Of a stretch of DNA of 64,000 nt, positions 42,565 to 54,563 are shown piece by piece. Each line of letters starts with the position of its first letter. The stretch's first letter is position 1. The notes beneath the pieces are model-generated. The model was not told where the DNA came from and did not search any database. It saw only the letters and a list, made by a program, of their open reading frames with translations. This stretch comes from Xanthostigma xanthostigma (lineage: Eukaryota > Arthropoda > Insecta > Raphidioptera > Raphidiidae), in NCBI GenBank assembly GCA_963575645.1, contig OY754467.1, forward strand, positions 35,213,108 to 35,277,107, in the 5' to 3' direction. Position numbers and translations under genes: made by a program.

Positions 42565-43552
42565 CAGTGTGAACTTTATATATCCTAGCGAAATTGAAGG
42601 GACCGGGCATTTTATTGGGTTTTAAAGAGTTTTCGTTACGCAGAGAGTAAAAAAAAAACAATATAATTTTACGAATAAGTGGTTTTAATTTTTACTAAAT
42701 TAAGTGAAAAAAAATTTACATAATGAAATTGTAATCTGTTAACTTTGTTTGTCGTTTTTTGCTATGCCAATATTTTAATAGATTTTTTACAACTAACAAA
42801 TGGACACATTTCTAAGAATCCCATTGTTGGGGACTAAATAATGACACGTATTGTTTCGCTATTGAGAGTGCTTGTTACTATATAAAGTGTATACAGTATG
42901 TAAACGCGTAAGATGCACATAGGGCAATTAGCATTGGGAAAAAATGCTTGGATCAGAGTTAGCCATGACTGCATTAATTGTTATTTCTATTAAATTATCG
43001 TGGTAATCATGAGGATTTCTATTTTATTTTGATTTATTTTTGTTTTTCTTGGCTTTTTTAATAATAAAAAGCTCTTATAAATCATTATTTTAATTTTTTT
43101 GTACAAAAATAAAACAAAAAAACAACTCCATCTGTTTGGAAACATTTCATTCAAAAATTGTCTGACTGGTATGACGTATGCGCGTTGGTAAAGCAGTGAC
43201 CCAATGTCTTTAGGTTCAATACGAATAGGCGGAGATACTTGATCTCGCACCATAAGTATTTTAGGGAATTTTATGTCCCATTAATAAAAAAAGTCCGATT
43301 ATGTTGTAATCATTTGAATATTTTCTTCGGTAGTATACACATTCATTTTGCAAAAGAATATTATCTGTCAAATTGAAAAACAAGATTTCAAGGCTCACTC
43401 TGATCCAGTCATTTTTTTCCAATGTTAATTTCCCTATGTGCACCTTACGTGTTTACATACTGTATATGGGTTACAATGGAAACCAGACAAATCTTAGCAA
43501 TTTCTACGTTTTAAGGAGTTTTTCGTTATAGAAGTTCGCTGGATAGAGTTAA
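42565..43552. mobile_element. pogo-type MITE (second subfamily), interrupted
   Basis: Left end cagtgtgaactttatatat. The body is the reverse complement of the 63.26-63.62 kb element ('aagagttttcgttacg', 'acgaataagtggttttaatt', 'aatcccattgttggg', 'tattgtttcgctattgagag'). It is interrupted at 42892 and resumes at 43465 with 'tctacgttttaaggag' and 'agaagttcgct'. The right terminus is degraded. Confidence 0.82.
42894..43462. mobile_element. TA-flanked TIR MITE nested in the pogo MITE
   Basis: Termini cagtatgtaaacgcgtaaga / cttacgtgtttacatactg, inverted repeats of about 72 bp (42894-42965, 43391-43462). TA lies on each side (42892-42893, 43463-43464), as in Tc1/mariner-type insertion. The split halves of the host element match the uninterrupted copy at 63.3 kb, which proves the nesting. 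Both minus frames inside are repeat-derived. Confidence 0.9.
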
Positions 43553-44900
43553 TAAAGTAAAAATTCTAACCACTTCGATATAGGTTTCTATGCAACCCCC
43601 TGATTTATTAAATAATTTATTCATGTAGCCAGTAACTGCGAGACTAATTTTGAAAAAAATAAAATTTTGAGAGGTTTGAGAAAAAAATAAGTAGACTGTT
43701 GTTTGTTGCTAACTTGCTACCGATGTTTATATAAAGACACTGTCAAACCAGAGACAGTAAACCGTAGCTGTTCAATAAATAAGAAAGATTTAAGTATTCT
43801 GCGTCGATCAAATCGAAAGTAACTAACAAATAAATTACAACAATACATGCAATAAAGTTCTAAACTGATAATTACCATACAATAGTTTACAGAGAAAATA
43901 ATAGAATGTCGTAACCAAAGCATAGATATATTGTTGATTTATTGAAAAATTAACCGTTACTCGTCTACTATAACAAAATTTTATACTATATAATTACTAT
44001 TAATAAGCTAGGAATAACTTTCAGAAATTTGTGCCATATGGTCGATTAAAAATTCGATTCGATAAAAATGGACAATTTATTTTCCAAAGGCCAACTGAAT
44101 GCCTATTTCACTTGATAATCATCAAAGAACAATTTCTTCTTTCGAAAAGTAGATATCTTAAAAAAATTCAGTAATGTCATCGCAAACTTACTAGTTAATA
44201 TGATCTTCACTTAAGGATGCTTACCTTGATAATAAAAGAACGCGTTCAACTAAGTACGTACAAATTGAAAAAAAAAACATATATTATGTTACATAATAAT
44301 GGATTGACCTTGAGAATAGCCGAGCGTATAGCGAAGAACAAAACTTTTGATCAGAAATAAGCAAATTCCAGGTCATCTTCATTTTTTCCCGAGTACGAAA
44401 AAGGAAGAGTTGTGAATTATGATTTGATTTCCCTTTCGTCAAGGGTAAATAATTTGACGATTACTAATTTTCTGTGTCGTTGATGATTTTCTGTTATTAA
44501 AATAAAAATTCCGAATGCATTTTCCATTTTTGTAAACTCTAAACGTTTTTACTGTGTTACTGTCTGTGCCCATGTTGATTGAAATTTAAAGAAAAAGAAT
44601 TATTGAAACTGTATGTGAACACTGAACATTGTTTAGATCTTATAATGTGTAGATTGTTAATTTTTTTTAAACAAAATTAAACGCTTGAAAAACCATGTCG
44701 TCCCAACTTTCAACCGCCTGGTACATATAAGCTATTTAAGAATTTAGAGTATTTTTTTCTTATAATATAAGTAGGCGGAATCTGGACCCATTTTAAGATA
44801 AAAGGGATAAAAATTGTCAAAGATGGCAAAAAACTGATTAAAATTGAAAAAAATTTCTGCCACTTCGTTTTTAGGTTCTGTTATAGCCAAATGACCGGGA
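43553..44900. other. Transposon-poor interval
   Basis: AT-rich. No repeat match was recognised. It contains the weak third ratchet-like site at 44.22 kb. The minus frame at 43717 has no motif. Confidence 0.4.
44180..44245 (-). promoter_or_regulatory. Weak candidate recursive splice site 3
   Basis: Minus strand 'ttcttttattatcaag' joined to GTAAGCA (junction 44225/44224). A second donor GTAAGTT lies about 35 nt downstream, near 44188. The acceptor ends AAG rather than CAG, so it is weaker than the sites at 26.15 and 61.80 kb. It lies 17.6 kb after one and 18.1 kb before the other. Confidence 0.3.
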
Positions 44901-44903
44901 AAT

Positions 44904-45122
44904 AGATGAAAATGACAAAGAAATCCTTTCCAAAAATGTTTATTTTCAATTAATATAAGCGCTTTCGGACAATTATAAGTCCATCTTCAGAAATTTTTTT
45001 ATAAAAATCATTAAAATTATCATAACTTAAAAACTATCACTAAAAAAGAATTCAAGACTGACTGCCCATAACGAATTGAAAATATACATTTTTGGAAAGG
45101 ATTTCTTTGTCATTTTCATCTA
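44904..45122. mobile_element. Foldback element with hammerhead-like motif
   Basis: Arms 44904-44952 and 45075-45122 are near-perfect inverses ('agatgaaaatgacaaagaaa' / 'tttctttgtcattttcatct'). Minus-strand motif 44990-44959: CTGAAGA, one base, stem GGAC, loop, GTCC, then GAAAGCGC. The arms differ from family F, but the layout is the same. Confidence 0.7.
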
Positions 45123-45205
45123 AAATATTTCCAAATTTATGTGCGTATTTAATAATTATATGACTTGGAAATACTTGCGGCAGACATTTTCGACCAATCG
45201 CACCC

Positions 45206-45242
45206 TCCCCAAGCCACTCCTAAGAAAGTGGCTTGGGGAGTT
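45206..45242. repeat. Strong short stem-loop
   Basis: A 14-bp perfect stem (ctccccaagccact / agtggcttggggag) with an 8-bp loop. It is GC-rich within AT-rich DNA. No neighbouring gene to which a structure could belong. Confidence 0.7.
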
Positions 45243-45878
45243 GGTGAAAAACGAAGCGGCAGCCGTTTATAGGTAAGGAGCAAAGAGTTGAGATGAAGAA
45301 AACAGAGAGTATTTATAAGTAAAATATACTTTAAACTGATTAATTTAAATGAAACAATGAGCCATCTAGATTTTTACGATTACAAGTATTCAGGTTACAA
45401 GTTGTACACACACAAGTCTGGAATGCTTCCAGAATGTGAGCTATTTTGGAACAGTTTGCATTGCGTACAAAATAAAGAAGTATTTCAAACGTTTTTAGAA
45501 CGCTAAATATAATCTAAAACACAGAACCTGCAACATATGAACGTATTTTATTTTTATTTCCTCGCGTTATAATAGACGAATTATTTACGACTTATTTTGT
45601 AATATTTAACCGGGCCTCCCACTTTTCACAGTGTTGTGTTTTAATATACCACTTTCTTCGTGTCGTTATTAAATATATCATTTTTTTAAATAAATATATA
45701 CTCCCACACGTGAAACAGTTTATACGTTTTACATAAAATTACATAAAGATCTGCTATACTTTGACACAAGATTATTTTTCAACTTCTAACAAAATATTTT
45801 GCAACATCCACCTTGTATCCAAGTGTTATATTGTGTATTAGGATATATTTTTTAGTTTATTTTAGAGTATATTTTAAA
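45243..45878. other. No recognised feature
   Basis: AT-rich spacer. Confidence 0.4.
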
Positions 45879-46290
45879 CTAGCAGTCCCGCCCGGTTTCA
45901 CCCGGGTGCAAAAGAACGAATGGGGAAGGGAGTACGCACATTCATCTTAGTTAACCGAGATGAATGTTGTGTTCAAATTTCATGATGAGCGGAGTAAACG
46001 TTTTTGTCGGACGGACAAATTTTGAGTTACATTTTGCAACATTTTCCGCTCTTGGTCGTAGCGTGATTATACAGAATAATTCCAAAGTTGACGTTATCCT
46101 TTCACCAGCGAATAGGGCTTCAACAAATAAGATTTTTTTCCTTTGGCACTTTTCCGAAATATCAACATCAACGGAGATACGCAGGATGTCAAAGTTTTAT
46201 TTTAAAAATTAAAATTTATAAATAACTGCCAAACCACTTGAGATATTTAAGAAAAATTTTGTAGGTGTCAATAGCTACGGGGGAGGGAAA
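45879..46290 (+). repeat. Family C-related repeat
   Basis: Begins 'actagcagtcccgcccgg' then 'tttcacccgggtgcaaaaga', but the body differs from the 14.9-kb copies ('cggacggacaaattttgagt', 'caacatcaacggagatacgc'). Probably a sister family sharing the terminus. The 82-codon frame inside is not a gene. Confidence 0.6.
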
Positions 46291-46322
46291 TTCTTCAATA
46301 AATAAAATATTTTTGGGTTGAC

Positions 46323-46384
46323 CAGTGGCGCGCGTAGAAAAAAGCTGTTTAATGTTTAAAAAAAAATAGTACGCCACTGATTTA
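46323..46384. mobile_element. Tiny TIR remnant
   Basis: 'ccagtggcgcgcgta' and 'tacgccactg' are short inverted ends about 60 bp apart around an A-rich core. Probably a heavily deleted MITE. Confidence 0.4.
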
Positions 46385-47162
46385 TCAAAAAAAAAAATAG
46401 TTATTGAATTGTTTGTTCAATTCTAAAAAGAAAAGCTCTTTTATTATTTTTTGGTACGGTGCACCGTTTTCGAGTAAAAAAATAAAAACTTTGAAACCCT
46501 GTATGAATATGGCCATAAGTAAGATAAATGAAGTTCCAGCCAAACATAATTAATAGTTTTCTGCAGCGCAAGTCTGACCAGTTTTTATGTAACTTATTGG
46601 AGACAGTTGCTCGTCGTATAATTAAGACCGCTAGTGGCTTTTTATTTCTATCTTTATTTTTTTCATTAACGGCTAATATAATGGCGTCTTTGTCACACAA
46701 CCAAGTCCCAATTTTGATGGTGGATGTGTCACATAAAGTACAACGTTGTAAATTGTATGTAAATTTTTTAGAAAAAAATTATTTGGTTATGGTCTACTTT
46801 AAGTAAAAGAGTGTCACAAAATAACGGAGTAACATCCTATTATATAAAAAAAATTGTTCAAATAAATCATTTTTCTAGCTACTGGTAAAACTAATAATTT
46901 AGAGTTTTCAATTAGTAGAAGAGAGACGATAAAACATATTCTTTATTTTAAATCTCAAATAAATAAAAAAAAAACATTACTCTATGTGTACGAATTATTG
47001 AACTCCATAAGTTCATTTGATAATGACCCCTAATTTGCCGGCCGAGACCTTTTCTCGACTGATAATAACAATTTGTTCATAACCGCCCGATGATAACGCA
47101 AAGAAATAATAATATCCTATTTAATATTATCGTATAAAATAAACACCCCAAATATACCACAA
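46385..47162. other. No recognised gene
   Basis: Overlapping open frames on both strands (46401-46806) have no recognisable motifs. 'gtacggtgcaccgttttcga' near 46453 resembles the ends of foldback elements, but I see no partner. Confidence 0.35.
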
Positions 47163-47164
47163 TA

Positions 47165-47650
47165 CAGTGGTACCTCGACATACGAGTTTAATTCGTTCCG
47201 TAACCTTGCTCGTATCTTGAATTACTCGTATCTCGAAGCAAATTTCCCCATACAAAACAATTGAACTACCATTAATCCGTTCCAACCCCCAAAATGTCAC
47301 CCCAGTTTGAATAATAAAAACGTATTTATAAATGACAAATATTTATTGTACAAAAACAAAAAAGAGAATGTAAAGAAATAAATTAGATATCCTCACTGGT
47401 CTTTGCCTTTTTCGCTACATTTTTCTCGCTTTCACCTGTAGGCCGTTTAGAAAAAAACATGTCCAAGGAGGTTTGTTTCTTCCTCCCTCTCAGAATGTTC
47501 CGGAAATGAGTTGGGCAAGTGTCATTAAACCTGTTAACCGAACTCGTATCTCGAATTTCGCTCGTAACTCAAAGCAAAAAATCACTCGCTCGCCGGCTCG
47601 TATCTCGAAAAACTCGTATGTTGGGGCACTCGTATGTCGAGGTACCACTG
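47165..47650 (-). mobile_element. Tigger-type MITE with TA duplication
   Basis: Ends 'cagtggtacctcgacatacg' / 'cgtatgtcgaggtaccactg' with TA on each side (47163-47164, 47651-47652). Termini of this kind (CAGTGGTACCTCG) are typical of Tigger-like pogo elements. Several 'ctcgtatctcgaa' repeats lie inside both ends. It retains the tail of a transposase gene. Confidence 0.92.
47383..47532 (-). pseudogene. Tigger transposase C-terminal remnant
   Basis: Minus strand reads RFNDTCPTHFRNILRGR, then KKQTSLDMFFSKRP and a Lys/Glu-rich end KKAKTSEDI to TAA at 47383-47385. A QTSLD-FF-K basic tail is the usual end of Tigger transposases. Everything upstream, including the DDE domain, is deleted. Confidence 0.75.
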
Positions 47651-47703
47651 TATTACGGAACACTGAACTGTCATATATATTCATTATGAGGTGAAAATCA
47701 GCT

Positions 47704-47922
47704 TTTATATATAGGAGGTACGTTCAAAAAATGTCGTATGTATCTCGAACGTAATGCTATTATGAATCGAGTGACTGTTAAAACTGTTTGGACAGTTCGT
47801 ACACACAAATTGCATTTACTTACTTGATACAGTAGCTCTGTTTCAACCTCTCTACGAACGGTAACAAAATCGTAACGAAACTGTTTGTATCGGTTCGCAG
47901 AAAGGTTGGAACAGGGCTACAA
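47704..47922. repeat. Fragment shared with 37.7 kb, plus a 90-bp hairpin
   Basis: 47704-47830 matches 37.74-37.83 kb. At 47832-47920 arms of about 29 bp ('gtagctctgtttcaacctct' and 'aggttggaacagggctac') form a small MITE-like hairpin around 30 bp. Confidence 0.55.
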
Positions 47923-49248
47923 AACTACTATTTTATATTAAAAATCTGAAACTAATAGTTACTTTTGTACTCCATAGGCTTTACTCTTCAAATATATCTT
48001 ATTTTATCATTTTTTTTATCATTGAATCCCAAATTTTAGCAGCTCACTCTTCATTAATTAACGGCACTGGCTCTGAATATATTATTACAATGAAGATGTC
48101 AATGAACGTACATGGACTACATTGTAACAGTACAATAGTGTTAATAAAACAATCAACGTAACACGTTATACCCACGATATGACTGTTACAATATGTTATG
48201 ATGTGTTATTGCATTGCAAACATACATTTCCTTATAGAGATGTTCGATTGTTTTCAGCACAGCCGCTGATTGGTTTTATTTTACGATCGTGTACTATTTG
48301 TTTGCCACTATATTCACGTTTTACTATTAAAATAACATTTGGATCAAAAAAAAATACTGAACTTGAGGAATGGAATAATTAAGGACCAGTAGGAGTAGAC
48401 CTTGCTACGATCCAAAAATATATGATGATATGTGTTTGGGTCATATGTTTTAATGTGTCACCACTTCACCACTTTTCGACCCTAAAAGAAGATTCTTGAT
48501 TTACTCTATAAATTGCTGAGCAGTTTTACGTATTTTGAGTCGTCAGTTGGTGTCGCTGTTATTTTGTCGGTGTTTGTCGCATAACAATTCTTCAACGGAT
48601 GGGTCGATTTCAATGCGGTTTTCTTTACATGACAGAAAAATGAAGGATGCAAATGAAATAGAAAAACATCACGATTTTTGTTATCTCAGAAAAACCAAAA
48701 CCGTTAAACGGGAGACTACTGTACTACGTTAGACTATGCTCGGAGTTTGTCTGCAGGTTTTTCAACAAGAATTGTCAACCAATCCTCAACAGTACTGACT
48801 TATTTTATGCTGTAGGGTGCATCGGAATAACAAAATTGTCGGTAGACTAGCTATCAATCATAACACCGCGATGCCGACTGACATTAAACTTGGTAACCGA
48901 CTTGTGTGGCGACAAGTTGCTTCCACGGAACGGGTTTTTATGCTAAACAATTGACATTCGCTCTTCTTGATTACAAGTTACTTCATTGTATTGTTCGTTG
49001 TACTTTTGTTATTTAACAAATACAGTTGGACTAATGTATTTTCAACACCATGTCTTGTACCCACGTATTTTCAAGTTTTTAGTCCCTACTTCTCACGCTG
49101 TCCAGCCAATGGAAAAATATGTTTTCTTAATTTGAGGTTAAACGTTGTCAAAGTTTTTTCTGGTTCGCCTATGACTGCCCCGAAGTGAGGGTGATGAAAA
49201 ATTGATAATCACGATTCGGTTAGTCTCGACGGGTTAAATATTAGTATA
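47923..49248. other. No recognised feature
   Basis: Repeat-poor. Short open frames at 48179, 48535 and 48967 lack recognisable motifs and convincing splice context. Confidence 0.35.
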
Positions 49249-49703
49249 TACTCGTATTACACAACAATGGCCGAAAGTTTGATATTCTTGCAATGCGCGC
49301 CATAATGCCCCCGGCTTCGGCGCGCAGTGCAAGAATATCAAACTTTCGGTCAGTGTAGTGTATACTATTTTTGCTTCATACCTCGGTCATAAGTACGCTT
49401 ATCAAATACATTAAATAATTAATTAATTATTTATTACATAAAAACAGATAAATTCCAAGCAAGCGGCTTTGAAGATGTACACCTACGTAAAAACACAGGT
49501 GTTCGCGACTATTATCAAAAATGTAATAAGGTTGCTATGGAAACGACATCTAAACAACAGTTTATAGGCTATATTTTCTTTACTGCCACCCGAACGTACG
49601 TACTTCCCGCATCAGTGTGTGTAATCTCACCAATAGACTTTCTGCCTTACAAAAAATTGATGCCGAAAGTATGTACTTTCGATCAGGGTATGAAAAAATA
49701 TAC
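49249..49703 (+). repeat. Family E element, copy 3
   Basis: Same orientation as the 21.26-kb copy. The terminal hairpin is shorter (49270-49350, stem 'ccgaaagtttgatattcttg' / 'caagaatatcaaactttcgg'). It retains 'gttgctatggaaacgacatc' and 'gaaagtatgtactttcgatc'. Several internal deletions. Confidence 0.78.
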
Positions 49704-50848
49704 ATTAATTCTACTATACCTATAATAAAAAAAAATATTGAGAACAGCGTTGTGTAGTCAACTCTGTAGGGTTATTTGTCAGTAATTAGACAAGTTATTT
49801 TGTGATAATTATTAATTATTGATGACATGTTCTGCGCACCGCTTGGAACTTATTTTAAAACTATTAATAAATTTTTATGAGTGAATGAGTGGAGCTCTTT
49901 TATTTGCTTTTCTCTTGAATTTCGCTGCTTACTGCTTATTCTAGTCATATTCCAGTATAACCTATGCCGCCGAGTGTCGACCTACGCGAAGTATTTTCAT
50001 GATTTTATTTTTAATTAATTTTTCAGAGGGGTATGACCAATAGTACTTTTTAAGTCTATATAGGTAGTTAGGGATTTGCAAAAACATCCGACAGTTTTTC
50101 AATGTTATAAATTAACAACGTATTTTGATTATTTAGTATAATTAATCAACAGTAAAAAATATTTTTAAATTTTCCTACCTACCTTTGGGATGCCAGTACA
50201 CTTTGTTTTCTAACTTATTCTATTTTCTCACTTTTTTGCATACAGGTATTTTAAGCATCGACATAATCTCAAATCTGTCAGAGATAGCCTGAATTCTAGA
50301 AGATTTTTTAACGAGAGCAGTTTGTTATTAATGTAAATATTTATGTATTCCAGGTTCTCCCTTACAGCTTGCATTTTAAGGGTTGTAAAACCACTTCACA
50401 TATGAGATAGGGGTTGAATTTATATATAGGCATATCTGTATCTGATATCAAAAGAAAAATGTCTGCGTTGTAATATGTCTTACATATTTTATCGGCATAA
50501 TGCACACAATTTACCAATATATAGCAGTGGATACAAAGCACTGCAAGAAAACTATCCCTAACTGATATCAGTATAAGAAACTACCCCTTATGCATTCGAT
50601 AAAAGGAATTCGATTATTATATTGTGTGAATCTTAGCAACGTCATCACTTCTTCTTCATATACCCCCTTTGAAAATATCTATAAACCCCTATGTCATTCA
50701 GTATAATTATTAATATGGGAGAGCTGTCGCTAATATCATAAAACATTAGTATAAAATGTTTTCGCGAAGAATTGTCGAATTACATTGGTTTATTCATTGC
50801 TGCGGAACATTTTTAAATACTAAAAGAAAACAATAATGATAAATTGCG
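49704..50848. other. No recognised feature
   Basis: AT-rich, repeat-poor interval. Confidence 0.4.
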
Positions 50849-51520
50849 AGAACAAAAAAATTCCAGCCAATTGGGCGACGAGACCATTCTAACTTTAAAA
50901 CGTTGACATTTAATATAGTATAATAAAGAAAATTAAATTTCTGAAATCGCGTGAGGTGACGCGGGTAATGGCTAGTATTCAATATTATATTTGCTATTAG
51001 TTGGTATGGTTACCTACATAATATGTTCCACGTCATGTAAAAATTAATCAAAGCATGCTTAACTAGTTTTTTCTGACATATCTACAAAACAAAATAACAG
51101 CTGATTGTTTTTTATTTTCAAAATATTTCTGTAACTATAAAGTTTAGAAAAAACCTTTTTTAACAAAAGTTTCTTGGAAAAATAAATAGAATAATAAGCC
51201 GTTATGAAAAGTATATTATTATAAAAAAAAACACGTTATAGCATATATCTCCTCTGCGCATGCGCTGATTTTCCCCAAAAACCATAGAGTTTTTCATATT
51301 TGTATACCAAACATTCTCCCAAAATTTGGTTTCAATCCGCTCATCCGTTTGACTAACAGAGTTTAAAAAAAAATGTTTTTTTAGATACGGGGGACCTCAA
51401 AACGAAAAGTTATTGTAAAATTTTTGAAAAATTATTTTTGACCTTAACTAGTGCCAATCCCCACCTGTGGGTTGGAATGGTAAACTAGTATTCATGACGG
51501 GATAGGAATCTTACTTTCCC
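50849..51520 (+). repeat. Family A repeat, copy 3
   Basis: Most complete copy, from 'ttccagccaattgggcgacg' to 'tattcatgacgggataggaa', with all family landmarks. A part of the 'agacgcacagag' stretch is deleted. Confidence 0.8.
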
Positions 51521-52290
51521 GGGTAGGAATAGTTGAGCCCATCTGCCCCGGCACAGATCCCTATAAATGAGCTATAATTCGTGCTACTATTATCAAAAAA
51601 ACAATATTGCACCTACCTGTCATACTTAAATACAAAAACTACTATTATACATTAGGCGGTTAATTGATATATAAACTAATACATAGCATGTAACTATAAT
51701 TTATCTTGGAACATATGCCAAAAAATAGTTAAAAAGGTTAACGATTTAGATAAGTGTGCATGTATTTTAAACGTTTATGTGGGCAAGTCAAGTGCGTGAC
51801 CACTTAAACCAATTTGCAAAATACTTTTTGGCGCCAACATAAATTACAATATTCTTACAACTAAACTACTTGTTTTGTCAAAACAGATTACCTTTGATTT
51901 AGACTTTATGCCTGTTTTCTAATTACAGTTATAAAGGACTGTTGTTAAACTCGGCCTTCGTGTCAACCAATTGCTTATTTTACGTTGTAAATCAGATTTT
52001 CTGACAATGCTTTCTGCAACTCAGCATAAATGTTTGCGCAATTACCCAAAAAATGCAATGTTCTACATAATACCGCGAAGAACACACTACTTTAGACGCA
52101 CATTGTATATTTGTTACATATTGATCCAGCAGTGCTACTTTTATTCCACATAGATCCTTCCTTAGTTTAAAGTGTAAATAAAAATATAGTAAACACGGAA
52201 CTAAAATGAAACTAGTAAAAAAGTTGTTTACAATAAAAATAAAAAGTTGTCGTCTAGAAAAGTGTTTATTCCCAGTTTTTCTTGTTACAG
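51521..52290. other. Repeat-poor interval upstream of a candidate exon
   Basis: No repeat match or gene. It ends in a strong plus-strand pyrimidine tract. Confidence 0.4.
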
Positions 52291-52389
52291 ATCGGGAGTC
52301 AATGTCCACGCGGCTTTCAGTCAACAACCGCTTTATTCAGTATGCATCTATTCTGCACAGTACATGACGCAGTCGTAAGAATCACGAAG
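52291..52389 (+). other. Candidate 99-bp internal exon
   Basis: Bounded by a strong acceptor (gtttttcttgttacag, ending 52290) and a strong donor (AAG|GTGAGC at 52387-52395). 99 bp is exactly 33 codons. Frame 1 is open throughout (begins IGSQCPRGF, ends DAVVRITK), while the other two frames have stops. I do not recognise the peptide and find no partner exons. It could be a coding exon, an exon of a noncoding transcript or chance. It is on the strand opposite to the ratchet-like sites. Confidence 0.35.
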
Positions 52390-54555
52390 GTGAGCTGAAT
52401 TCCAAATCAGGTTAACCTGATGCGACCGACCGTCATCGGTCGGGGATCTGATGGAAGCCTGAGCAAACAGTGGCGGTCCTAGAACACTCACTTGTAGTAG
52501 AGACTTCTTGAAGCATCAATAGAAGTAGAACATTACTATTGTGTTCTTCTTTTGAAAGGTCGTATCCGTAATTTCGCAAAAAGAAGGGTGCTGTTAAGAA
52601 TCTGTTAAAATACTTTTAAGTAAATGATAACAGAATTGGTACGGGTATTACAGAAATTCTTGCTTCAACAAGTCGCTACGCCAATTTGGAAGATTCTTAT
52701 TATTTGAAGATCTCACATTATTCACACCTTCATCATGAAAGTTTGTAGTATTATATTGTTTAGAAAATATTGTTCTTAAAATACTTACATTAAAAATTAT
52801 GGATTAAATGAATTAAATAAAATGCTATTCTACGTACAATAGACCTTTTTATAGTTGAAATTTTTTTTGTGCGCATGTTTTAACTTCCATCATATATTTC
52901 TGGCATTATTCATTTTGACGGATTGATTTTTGAAACAACAAATTGTAATTACATAATGTGTATTATTTAATGAAGTGATCACATACCGCACAATGTTTTC
53001 ACTACTTTTGAAGATTTTTTGACAATCAACGATTTATAGCAGGTAGGAGAATAGCCTTTCAACCAGTTTTTCCGATCATGGCACTTCAATCACGCGCGTG
53101 AGAACTGTGAAATAGTCCTATTGTAAGAACTTGAATGACGCTGACGAATCCGAAATTTTGGGTGTTGATGGATGCAAAAGGTGTTCTTTCTTCCACAATA
53201 CTGTTAATATTTAGCTGAATCATTGCTACGATTTACAGTTACGTGATTACAATAAAAATTGACAGGTTGACGAGTCGTTTGACGGCAGCTGATCTCTATT
53301 GAAACACGAAGACAAATTCTCTGAAAGAGTTGAGCATCAGATAGTAAGTAGTATTAACTTCTCCAGTCTCCATCGAAGCGTACAAGTGCAGCCGTTTTTC
53401 TGGTTGTCATTCCAAGCCAAACATTTTCACTTTTAACTAATCACTTCGTGTCTCTTCACTTTCAATCGTAATAAACAATATTTGTTATGATTTACTTGCA
53501 TTGATACAATATCGATTGTGTATCTCATCGACCTTATCTCATGGTAAAAGTATTTGACCGGTTTCAATTTATTAGGACAATTAGTAATGATTTTTAGTTA
53601 CTGATTGTTATTAATATGTTTAATTTATGATTAGTAGCGCCCTATTAAAAATAGTATAATACCTAAATGATTTTATCTTAACTTGCCTAACGAGTTAGTT
53701 TTTGGGAGTGACGGATATCCTAGAAAACGAACGTTCGCTCTAATTATGTTTTTACTGGAATCTCGACGTCAGGTTTTAACACATTTTATAGACAATGAAT
53801 GTGTGCGTTGATCTCTTCTTTTTATGAAGATTTTCAACAAAATGATTAAAAGCGCATGCGCACAGTCTGTTCCTATACTGCTCGTGTTCCTCCTCTAATT
53901 TTGATGAAAATTTTCGAAAAGAAGTGACCAATGAGCGCACTCAACAATATGGGGTATCTGACTTATCAGAAATTCCTGCCTTTAAAGTGGAATACAATTA
54001 AAAATTAGCAAAATTTAGCGACAGTATATAAATGGATATACAATTTTAACATACAATTTTAAGATAAACATGGAAAGGGAAAAAATAAATGTAATATTCT
54101 ATTGGGAATAAATAAAATTTGGATAGTACAGATTCCTATAGTATGAAGTAAATAAAACATGTAAAAAACGGCACCTTTGGAAAACTGTATTTTTTCAAAA
54201 AAAAGTTTAAACGACGCCACTGCGAACAGTCTACAAGGAGAAAGTGAAAAAAAAATATTAAAATATTTTTTACTGAGACATAAAGTCTAAGTTAAGTAGC
54301 TTCAAAACAATTAAGATTAAACCTCCGCTATATTAATAATAATTATTATTATGAATTATATTTATAATATACTGTTAATAATTTGTGTATATTTTATTGT
54401 CATGCCGGATGCAATATGAGAAACGGTTCAAACAAAGCGCTATTTAAATAATAACATCCATGATAATAGTAAATACGGTCGTCTGTAGAACCCGAGCCGA
54501 TATATAATAATTATTATCAATCACCACGTAGATCCAACATTTCAGTCTCAAAACC
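52390..54555. other. Repeat-poor two kilobases
   Basis: No transposon family was recognised. A minus-strand frame ending TAG at 52355 (final residues DSYDCVMYCAE) overlaps the candidate exon antisense and is followed by AATAAA at 52329-52334 (minus). I could not find splice support for it. A 'gcgcatgcgc' motif at 53852 is NRF1-like, but the same string also occurs in family A. Confidence 0.35.
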
Positions 54556-54563
54556 GTTAAAAC

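Noticed and set aside
46401..46806. Overlapping open frames on both strands
   Set aside because: No motifs, no splice context, and mutual overlap argues for chance.
52355..52520. Minus-strand frame ending in a Cys-containing peptide followed by AATAAA
   Set aside because: It looked like a terminal exon, but I find no good minus-strand acceptor and no recognised similarity. The plus strand has better splice signals over the same bases.
53850..53935. NRF1-like 'gcgcatgcgc' plus a CCAAT-like motif, as in a TATA-less promoter
   Set aside because: The palindrome also occurs in family A repeats, and I see no first exon with a credible frame, so a promoter is not supported.
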